A program made the position numbers and the translations under genes. From assembly GCA_963702035.1 (NCBI GenBank), contig OY969700.1:1488001-1552000 (forward strand): a stretch of DNA of 64,000 nucleotides. Direction: 5' to 3'. Positions 49,678 to 55,537 of this stretch are shown piece after piece. Numbering within the stretch: position 1 is the first letter of the stretch; every line of letters starts with the position of its first letter. The notes beneath the pieces are model-generated. The model was not told where the DNA came from and made no database searches. It saw nothing but the letters and a program-made list of their open reading frames with translations. The stretch is from VRUE01 sp963702035. GTDB lineage: Bacteria; Actinomycetota; Thermoleophilia; Solirubrobacterales; 70-9.

Positions 49678-50004
49678 CTAAATCAGCGGAGCGGTGAGGA
49701 TCGCCCCGGCGACTATGGCAGCTGCGCCGATTACGGCCACGAACAGGTGCGTCAAGCGGTCGTTCAGCTTCTCGAAGCCGGCCTTCATTTCGCGTCGCTG
49801 CTCGAGTAGCTCGGTGTCAACCCTTTCGAAGCGCTTGTCAACTTGCTCGAAGCGCTTGTCAACTTGCTCGAAGCGCTTGTCAACCTGCTCAAAGCGCTCA
49901 TCCACCTTCTTGAACCCCTGGTCAACTCTGACCTCCACCCGAGCCAGCCGGACGCCCACGTCGTCAACCTCATCGTCCTTGGGTGGTTCGATCATCACAG
50001 CCAT
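49678..50004 (-). CDS. small coiled-coil protein with heptad expansion (family member 3)
   Basis: The protein is 108 aa, ATG at 50004, with TTAAGGTG upstream. It differs from member 2 mainly by four in-frame RFEQVDK heptads encoded by a 21-bp tandem repeat, which lengthen the coiled coil. The C-terminal helix is LFVAVIGAAAIVAGAILTAPLI. The two genes are tandem with 94 bp between them, both on the minus strand. Confidence 0.75.
   Translation of the reverse strand: MAVMIEPPKDDEVDDVGVRLARVEVRVDQGFKKVDERFEQVDKRFEQVDKRFEQVDKRFERVDTELLEQRREMKAGFEKLNDRLTHLFVAVIGAAAIVAGAILTAPLI
49826..49909 (-). repeat. four tandem 21-bp units encoding RFEQVDK heptads
   Basis: The units begin at 49826, 49847, 49868 and 49889 (pattern TCGAAGCGCTTGTCAACTTG on the plus strand). 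The first two are identical and the third differs by one base; the fourth is more diverged. Each adds one heptad, so copy number can change without breaking the frame. Confidence 0.9.
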
Positions 50005-50128
50005 TGTTGCACCTTAAACATTTCGGCGGCGGAAGCGCCGCGGCGGGTTGATCGGTCACGTGCCTGCATCTCCCCCTACCAAGGCGCGGGCGAGCGAATC
50101 TCTCCCCCCTTACCGTCAATACCGCGGC

Positions 50129-51289
50129 TCAGGACCAGAGGCGATCTTCGGCCAGAGCCTCGAGCAGGGCCTCGACCGGCCAGGCGTCGATCCCGTCCTC
50201 GGTCCTCGTGGGGCGGGCTCCGCGATACACCAGGATCCGCCGCCGCAGCCCCGGCAGGTCGGCGATCGCGCGCAGGCCGGCGAAATGGCCCGGCTGGGCG
50301 CGGCGCGCGGACTTGACCTCGATCGCGCAGAGGTCGGAGCCGCGGCGCAGCACGAAGTCAACCTCCAGCTTCCTCGATTCAGCCGGCGCCCAGTAGGCGA
50401 TCTCCTCGGCCAGCCCACGCTCGGCCATGTAGGTGCGCAGCAGGGTGTGCACCCAGCCCTCGAGCAGATGCCCCACCTCCTCCTGGGCGACCGGGCCGTG
50501 GGCGCCCTTCGCCGCCCGGGCGACCCCCGGGTCCACCCAGAAGAGCTTGGGGTGCTTGCGCTCCCGCGCCCGCAGACGCGCCTCGTAAGCGGGCAGCCGG
50601 CGGACGAGGAGCGTGTCCTCGAGAACACTCAGATAGCCCTCGACGGTGGTCCGGGCGACGCCGGCGTCGCGGGCGATTCCGGAGACGTTGACGAGCTGAC
50701 CGTGGAACAGGCCGGCGACCGGAAGGAAGCGCGCGAAGCCGGGCAGGTTGCGCACCAGCGCCTCCCCCTTTATCTCCTCGCGCAGGTAGAGCTGGACGTA
50801 GGCGCGCAGCGTCTCGTGCGGGGAATCGGAGTCGAGCACCAGGGGGAGCGCACCGACCTCCAGGGTGCGGTCGAGGTCGAAGTCCTCGTCGAGCTCCTCG
50901 GGGGTCAGCGGGAACATCTCCCGCCACAGAGCGCGGCCCCCGAGGAGGTTCACTCCAGCGGCGCGGAGCTTGCGGGCGCTCGATCCGAGCAGGGCGAAGC
51001 AAAGCCCGCGCTCCTCGATGAACCGGTGGACCTCGTTCAGCAGACCGGGCAGGCGCTGGACCTCGTCGACCACAACCCAGCTTTCGGGGTCGAGGCGACG
51101 GAGGGTGCCGGCAAACGGCTCGGGATCGGCGAGCAGTTCCTGGTAGAGGCCCTCGTCGAGCAGATCGAACCTATGCGCATCCGGGAGCTGCGAGCGAATC
51201 CAGGTGCTCTTGCCTACGCCACGCAGGCCGAAGAGGAAGAAGCTGCCGCCGGGCAGCCGGTAGATGCGCTGAAGCTCTCGTAATGACAT
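50129..51289 (-). CDS. AAA ATPase with DUF4143 C-terminal domain
   Basis: The protein is 386 aa, ATG at 51289. The N-terminal ATPase has Walker A LFGLRGVGKST (residues 18-28) and Walker B WVVVDEVQRLPG, then ALLGSSARKL as sensor 1. A winged-helix-like middle (SGIARDAGVARTTVEGYLSVLEDTLLVRRLP) is followed by the nuclease-like end DFVLRRGSDLCAIEVKSARR (the EVK triad of PD-D/ExK folds). Members are widespread and mobile; biochemical function is unproven, though a DNA-linked or defence role is often suggested. A C-terminal remnant of a related gene lies at 33625-33861. Confidence 0.88.
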   Translation of the reverse strand: MSLRELQRIYRLPGGSFFLFGLRGVGKSTWIRSQLPDAHRFDLLDEGLYQELLADPEPFAGTLRRLDPESWVVVDEVQRLPGLLNEVHRFIEERGLCFALLGSSARKLRAAGVNLLGGRALWREMFPLTPEELDEDFDLDRTLEVGALPLVLDSDSPHETLRAYVQLYLREEIKGEALVRNLPGFARFLPVAGLFHGQLVNVSGIARDAGVARTTVEGYLSVLEDTLLVRRLPAYEARLRARERKHPKLFWVDPGVARAAKGAHGPVAQEEVGHLLEGWVHTLLRTYMAERGLAEEIAYWAPAESRKLEVDFVLRRGSDLCAIEVKSARRAQPGHFAGLRAIADLPGLRRRILVYRGARPTRTEDGIDAWPVEALLEALAEDRLWS

Positions 51290-51345
51290 GTCGCCGGCAT
51301 TTTACGCCGAAAAATGACGGCGAGTTGACAAAAATGTTGCCGAGC

Positions 51346-51894
51346 TCAGAACGGCAGTGAATCGACTACTTCGGCAAGCGAAGGGGCGCTCTTGTCGCGC
51401 TCGCTGAGCAACGGTTCAGCGAGCGGCCACTCGACGCCCACGTCGGGGTCGTCCCAGGCTATGCCGGACTCGGTCGCCGGGTCGTAGACGCTGGAGAGCA
51501 GGTAGGTGACGTCGGCTTCCTCGCTGAGCACGGCGAAGCCGTGGCCGAAGCCGACTGGGACGTAGAGCTGGCGGTGGGTCTCGTCGTCGAGCTCATGCCC
51601 CTCCCACTGGCCGTAGGTGGGCGAGTCGCGGCGCAGGTCAACGGCGACGTCGAAGATCTTGCCCCGCGGGCAGCGGACCAGCTTCGCCTGGCCGGGTTTG
51701 GTCTGGAAGTGGAGGCCGCGCAGCGTGCCGCGCGAGGAGCGCGAGTGGTTGTGCTGGACGAACTCCACGTCGATACCCAGCTCCGCCCAGCCGTCGCGGC
51801 GGTAGGTCTCGACCATGAAACCGCGCGAGTCGCCGTGAACTTCGGGCTCGAGCAGGACGACGCCGCCGAGCTTCGTCTCCAGGACGTTCGGCAT
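51346..51894 (-). CDS. rmlC: dTDP-4-dehydrorhamnose 3,5-epimerase
   Basis: The protein is 182 aa. The cupin fold shows LLEPEVHGDSRGFMVETYRRD, RGTLRGLHFQ (catalytic His) and LYVPVGFGHGFAVLSEEADVTYLLS. It converts dTDP-4-keto-6-deoxyglucose to the L-rhamno form. Its start codon overlaps the rmlB stop (ATGA), making the order rmlD-rmlB-rmlC in one minus-strand operon. Confidence 0.97.
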   Translation of the reverse strand: MPNVLETKLGGVVLLEPEVHGDSRGFMVETYRRDGWAELGIDVEFVQHNHSRSSRGTLRGLHFQTKPGQAKLVRCPRGKIFDVAVDLRRDSPTYGQWEGHELDDETHRQLYVPVGFGHGFAVLSEEADVTYLLSSVYDPATESGIAWDDPDVGVEWPLAEPLLSERDKSAPSLAEVVDSLPF

Positions 51895-52877
51895 CAGCTC
51901 AGCGCTTTGCCGTACTGCTTTTCGTAGTAGTCCCGGTACTCACCGGAGCGGATCGGGCCCCACCACTCCTCGTTCTCGCGGTACCACTCGACGGTGCGCT
52001 CAAGGCCCTCGGCAAAGTGCACCTGCGCCTCCCAGTCGAGCTCGTCCTGGAGCTTTTGTGAGGAGAGCGAGTAGCGGCGATCGTGGCCGGGGCGGTCGGT
52101 GACGTACTCGATCTGCGACTCGGCGGCGCCGGTCAGCTCGATCACCCGCTTGACCACCTCGATGTTCTCGCACTCGTCGGGGCCGCCGACGTTGTAGGCC
52201 TCGCCGGCGCGGCCCTTCATCAGCACGGCGTGGATGCCACGGCAGAAGTCCTCGACATAGAGCCAGTTGCGGACCTGGCGGCCGTCGCCGTAGACCGGCA
52301 GCGCGTCGCCGTGGACCGCGTTGAGGACCATCAGCGGGATCAGCTTCTCGGGGTACTGGCGCGGACCGTAGTTGTTGGAGCCGCGCACGATCGAGGCGTT
52401 CGTGCCGTAGGTGTGGAAGTGGGCGGAGACGAGCAGGTCGCCGGCGGCCTTGGTCGCCGAGTAGGGCGAGGAGGGGTCGAGCGGCGAGGTCTCGGTGAAG
52501 GAGCCGGAATCGATCGAGCCGTAGACCTCGTCGGTGGAGACCTGCAGGTAGCGGCCGACGCCCAGCTCCCGGGCCGCGTCGAGCAGCGTGCCGGTGCCGA
52601 TCACGTGGGTGCGGGCGAAGGCGTCCTGGTCGTCGATCGAGCGGTCAACGTGCGACTCGGCGGCGAAGTTGACGACCGCGTCGCAACCGGCCATCGCCTC
52701 GCGCACGATCGCCGGGTCCTCGATGCCGCCGACGACGAGGTCGGTCCCCGCGGGCAGGTTCTCGCGGCGGCCGGCGTAGGTGAGCTTGTCGAGCACCCGC
52801 ACCTCGTGCTCGGAGCCGATCAGGCGCACATAGGTGGAGCCGATGAAGCCGGCGGCGCCGGTGACGAGGATCTTCAC
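51894..52877 (-). CDS. rmlB: dTDP-glucose 4,6-dehydratase
   Basis: The protein is 327 aa from the GTG at 52877, which overlaps the rmlD stop by 4 nt; the longer frame to 53042 lies inside rmlD. VKILVTGAAGFIGSTYVRL is the NAD-binding motif, STDEVYGSIDSGSFTE carries the DE catalytic pair, and YSATKAAGDLLV gives YxxxK. NWLYVEDFCRGIHAVL and GHDRRYSLSSQKLQDELDW are family-typical. It forms dTDP-4-keto-6-deoxyglucose, the second step to dTDP-L-rhamnose. Confidence 0.97.
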   Translation of the reverse strand: MKILVTGAAGFIGSTYVRLIGSEHEVRVLDKLTYAGRRENLPAGTDLVVGGIEDPAIVREAMAGCDAVVNFAAESHVDRSIDDQDAFARTHVIGTGTLLDAARELGVGRYLQVSTDEVYGSIDSGSFTETSPLDPSSPYSATKAAGDLLVSAHFHTYGTNASIVRGSNNYGPRQYPEKLIPLMVLNAVHGDALPVYGDGRQVRNWLYVEDFCRGIHAVLMKGRAGEAYNVGGPDECENIEVVKRVIELTGAAESQIEYVTDRPGHDRRYSLSSQKLQDELDWEAQVHFAEGLERTVEWYRENEEWWGPIRSGEYRDYYEKQYGKALS

Positions 52878-53728
52878 GCCGCGGCCTCGCTCTCCGTGCC
52901 GCGCTGTGAGAGGTAGGCGGCAAGCCCGTCCTGCCAGGCCGGCAGCTCGATCGCGTGCTCGCGCTGGCTGGCCAGGGCCGAGTAGGCGGGACGGGGGGCC
53001 GGGCGACCGAGCATCTCGGTGGTCGCCGACATCACTTTGCACTCCACGTTTGCCTGCTCGAAGATCTCACGGGCGAACTCATACCAGGAGCAGCTGCCGG
53101 CGGCGGCCATGTGGTGGATGCCGAACTCGACCCCCTCGATCAGGCGGACGATTCCGTAGGCGAGGTGCCAGGTGTAGGTCGGCGAGCCGACCTGGTCGCG
53201 GACGACGAGGACCTCGCCGTGGTCGGCGGCGAGCCGCAGCATCGTCTCGACGAAGTTGGGCCCGCCGATGCCGAAGAGCCAGGCGGAGCGGACGACGAAG
53301 TGGCGCTTGTTGGCGGCGCGGGTCGCCTCCTCCCCCGCCAGCTTGCCGCGTCCGTAGGCGGAGAGCGGCGCGGTCTGGTCGGTCTCGACGTAGGGCGCGC
53401 CCTTGCTGCCGTCGAAGACGTAGTCGCTGCCGACATAGACGACCGAGGCGCCGACCGCCGCGGCCGCTGCCGCGACATTGCCCGCGCCCGCGCCGTTGAT
53501 CGCGGTGGCCTCCTCCTCGGCCTCCTCGGCGCCGTCAACGTCGGTCCAGGCGGCGCAGTTGATGACGACGTCGGGACGCTCGCCCTCGATCTTCACGCTC
53601 ACGGCGCCCTCGTCGGCGACGTCGAGCTCGGCGTGGCCGTAGCCGACCACCTGGTGCCCGGCGTTGCCGGCGGCGAGCATCACGTCGCGGCCGAGCATCC
53701 CGGCGGCGCCGGTGACCAAGATCTTCAC
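52874..53728 (-). CDS. rmlD: dTDP-4-dehydrorhamnose reductase
   Basis: The protein is 284 aa, ATG at 53728. MKILVTGAAGMLGRDVMLAA binds NADPH. NCAAWTDVDGAEE, YVGSDYVFDGSKGAPYVETD and YGRGKLAGEEA (YxxxK) are signature segments. VRSAWLFGIGGPNFVETML follows. It makes dTDP-L-rhamnose in the last step. First gene of the rmlDBC operon; the non-coding RNA region and rmlA lie upstream on the same strand. Confidence 0.97.
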   Translation of the reverse strand: MKILVTGAAGMLGRDVMLAAGNAGHQVVGYGHAELDVADEGAVSVKIEGERPDVVINCAAWTDVDGAEEAEEEATAINGAGAGNVAAAAAAVGASVVYVGSDYVFDGSKGAPYVETDQTAPLSAYGRGKLAGEEATRAANKRHFVVRSAWLFGIGGPNFVETMLRLAADHGEVLVVRDQVGSPTYTWHLAYGIVRLIEGVEFGIHHMAAAGSCSWYEFAREIFEQANVECKVMSATTEMLGRPAPRPAYSALASQREHAIELPAWQDGLAAYLSQRGTESEAAA

Positions 53729-54002
53729 TGGCCGATTCTCGCGTTCATGTGTGAAGTCCCCATGAGCATGGGCAGGCTATTGGCTTGAGGCGAGGCCGAC
53801 ATATTGGCGACAGGCTGCGATTTGAAGGTCAACCACCTGGGATTCCCGACAAGTTGGGATTCACGAACCCCCATGAAACGACAAGACCCGCCGAAGCGGG
53901 TCGAGTCTGGTGAAGCGGGGAACCACCCCGCAGACAGCTGATACCCGTGTTCAGGCTACCACGGCTCTGCACCAGGCCACGACCCCCAACGGCGGTCATA
54001 TG
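53729..54002. other. non-coding region between rmlD and the tRNA-like element
   Basis: No gene is seen. On the minus strand it contains, in order, an 11-nt segment complementary to the tRNA-like anticodon arm (53945-53935), a GCGGGG-UGGUU-CCCCGC hairpin (53931-53915) and an intrinsic terminator (53902-53873). The last 140 nt before rmlD probably hold the rmlDBC promoter. Confidence 0.7.
53873..53902 (-). terminator. intrinsic terminator after the tRNA-like RNA
   Basis: On the minus strand GACCCGC-TTCG-GCGGGTC (53902-53885) forms a 7-bp stem with a stable UUCG tetraloop and is followed by TTGTCGTTT. It would end any transcript coming from rmlA or from the tRNA-like element about 100 nt before rmlD. 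Confidence 0.85.
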
Positions 54003-54094
54003 CGGAGGGCGCCGGACTCGAACCGGATCCGATGGTTAGGTCGGACGTAGCAGGTATCAGCTGCCCGGAGTACGCCTGCCTCCTTCGACCCTCC
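54003..54094 (-). ncRNA. tRNA-like RNA with long variable arm and GAT anticodon loop
   Basis: The 92 nt fold as a cloverleaf by eye. The acceptor pairs GGAGGGT (54094-54088) with GCCCTCC, discriminator G54003, no encoded CCA. A 4-bp D stem GGAG/CTCC has a loop containing GG. The anticodon stem is GGCAG/CTGCT with loop CTGATAC (54060-54054), giving anticodon GAT. The long variable arm has stem TCCGA/TCGGA. The T arm is CCGG-TTCGAGT-CCGG, matching the GGTTCGAGTCC box. Odd points: four nucleotides instead of two link acceptor and D stem, the T stem has only four good pairs, and a GAT (Ile) anticodon does not go with a class II body, whose G73 and arm suggest serine. It may be a divergent or allo-type tRNA, a tRNA mimic or a decayed gene. 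Confidence 0.6.
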
Positions 54095-54165
54095 TACCAG
54101 CGACGCTAGCACTGAAATTTGCCAGCCAGAGACAGACAGGCCGATTGGCACACTTAATTTTCACT

Positions 54166-54180
54166 TCTGTTTGAAACAGA
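54166..54180. repeat. 7-bp palindrome just after rmlA
   Basis: TCTGTTT-G-AAACAGA is a perfect inverted repeat 4 nt beyond the rmlA stop on the minus strand. It could be a weak hairpin at the 3' end of rmlA or an operator for the RNA downstream; there is no U-run. Confidence 0.5.
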
Positions 54181-54183
54181 GAG

Positions 54184-55260
54184 TCAGATGATCTTGATCT
54201 CGGACTTGTCGCCGACCAGCATGCGCAGCGTCTTTGGCATCCCCTCGCTGCGGGTCAGCTTCACTTCGCGGCCGAGCAGGCTTGCCTCCATGCGGGTGCC
54301 GAGGTCTTCGACGACGGAGCCGGCGAGGACTATCGAGTGCTCGATTTCGGAGCGGCAGATCTTCACGTCCTCGCCGATCGAGGTGTAGGGGCCGACGTAG
54401 GCGCCCTCGATCCTGGCCCCGGCCCCGATCACGGCCGGGCCGCGCACGACGGAGCCGCTCACGGTCGCGCCCGACTCGACCACGACCCGCCCCTCGACCC
54501 GTGAGTCGGCGTCGATCTCGCCGTCGAGGCGTGTCTCGATCTCCTCGAGGACGAGGCGGTTGGCCTCGAGCATGTCGGCGAGCTGGCCGGTGTCCTTCCA
54601 CCAGCCGCTGACCACCTCCGACTGCACCTTGTGGCCGTCCTCGATAAGGCTCTGGATCGCCTCGGTGATCTCGAGCTCGCCGCGCCAGGACGGCTCCAGG
54701 GCGCGCGCGGCGTCGAAGATCGGCGGGCCGAAGAGGTAGACGCCGACCAGGGCGAGGTTCGAGGGCGGGTCTTTCGGCTTCTCGACCAGGCGGACGACGT
54801 GGTCGCCGTCGAGCTCGGCGACGCCGTAGGAGCTCGGGTCGGAGACGGGCGTGAGCAGGATCAGCGCGTCCGGCTCGGACTCGCGGAAGGTCGCGACGAG
54901 GCCGCGCAGGCCGTCGGCGAGCAGATTGTCGCCGAGGTACATGACGAAGGGGGAGCCGTCGATGAACTCCTCGGCGGTGAGCACGGCGTGGGCGAGCCCG
55001 GCCGGCTTGTCCTGGACGATGTAGGTGATCTCGGCGCCGAACCGCGAGCCGTCGCCGGCCGCCTCGCGGATCTCATCGCCGGTCTCCGGCGCGATGACGA
55101 TCCCGATCTCGGTCACGCCGGCGTCGACCAGCGCCTCGATCCCGTAGAAGAGCACGGGTTTGTTGGCCACCGGGACGAGCTGCTTCGCCGAGGTGTGAGT
55201 GATGGGTCGCAGGCGAGTGCCCGCTCCACCGGAGAGAATCAGTCCCTTCAGGGGCTCCAC
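54184..55260 (-). CDS. rmlA: glucose-1-phosphate thymidylyltransferase (long form with left-handed beta-helix)
   Basis: The protein is 358 aa, GTG at 55260. The nucleotidyltransferase domain (1-235) has GLILSGGAGTRLRPITHTSAKQLVPVANKP, YLGDNLL (metal Asp) and LVEKPKDPPSNLALVG. The C-terminal 110 residues carry hexapeptide repeats (SRVEGRVVVESGATVSGSVVRGPAVIG) forming a beta-helix. This long form is typical of actinobacteria and archaea. It catalyses dTTP plus glucose-1-phosphate to dTDP-glucose, the first step to dTDP-L-rhamnose. It lies upstream of the tRNA-like RNA and is divergent from the coiled-coil gene at 55297. Confidence 0.95.
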   Translation of the reverse strand: MEPLKGLILSGGAGTRLRPITHTSAKQLVPVANKPVLFYGIEALVDAGVTEIGIVIAPETGDEIREAAGDGSRFGAEITYIVQDKPAGLAHAVLTAEEFIDGSPFVMYLGDNLLADGLRGLVATFRESEPDALILLTPVSDPSSYGVAELDGDHVVRLVEKPKDPPSNLALVGVYLFGPPIFDAARALEPSWRGELEITEAIQSLIEDGHKVQSEVVSGWWKDTGQLADMLEANRLVLEEIETRLDGEIDADSRVEGRVVVESGATVSGSVVRGPAVIGAGARIEGAYVGPYTSIGEDVKICRSEIEHSIVLAGSVVEDLGTRMEASLLGREVKLTRSEGMPKTLRMLVGDKSEIKII

Positions 55261-55296
55261 AAGGCTGCAACCCTACCGTGGCTACGATAGGCCGCG

Positions 55297-55533
55297 ATGA
55301 GCGCCGAGACGCAGACGGGCGACGCCGAGCGCGAGCTGGAGGCCCGGCACCGGGCCGAGCTGGACGCCCAGCGCGAGGAGTTCCACCGCGAGCTCAGCCG
55401 TCGGGCCTTTCGGATCGGCGAGCTCGAACAGGAGATGATCGAAGTCGCGCAGACCTACGAGGGCTCGCTCAGCTGGCGCCTGACCAGGCCGGTGCGAGCA
55501 GCCAGGACCCTGCTGGCGAAGCTGCGGGGCTGA
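55297..55533 (+). CDS. small coiled-coil protein with SWR tail motif
   Basis: The protein is 78 aa, ATG at 55297. Residues 8-50 are charged heptads (LEARHRAELDAQREEFHREL). The end is GSLSWRLTRPVRAARTLLAKL. The GSxSWRxTxPxR motif normally sits at the C-terminus of much larger glycan transferases; the sulfotransferase at 45137-46267 ends the same way (GSRSWRVTAPLRR). Here it is a stand-alone gene 4 nt ahead of a GT2 gene, so it may be a docking subunit for that enzyme. Function is not known. Confidence 0.7.
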   Translation: MSAETQTGDAERELEARHRAELDAQREEFHRELSRRAFRIGELEQEMIEVAQTYEGSLSWRLTRPVRAARTLLAKLRG

Positions 55534-55537
55534 GTCG

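Noticed and set aside
51894..53042. Longer rmlB starting at 53042
   Set aside because: The extra 55 codons lie inside rmlD in another frame; the GTG at 52877 gives the normal VKILVTGAAGFIG start and a 4-nt overlap.
53873..54094. Canonical T-box riboswitch, tmRNA, SRP RNA or RNase P RNA in the rmlA-rmlD gap
   Set aside because: I do not find the T-box AG-bulge and conserved T-box sequence, the tmRNA TLD 5' motif, the SRP GGAAGCAGCC-like core or the RNase P GAGGAAAGTCC motif. Only the tRNA-like fold and a partial T-box-like logic remain.
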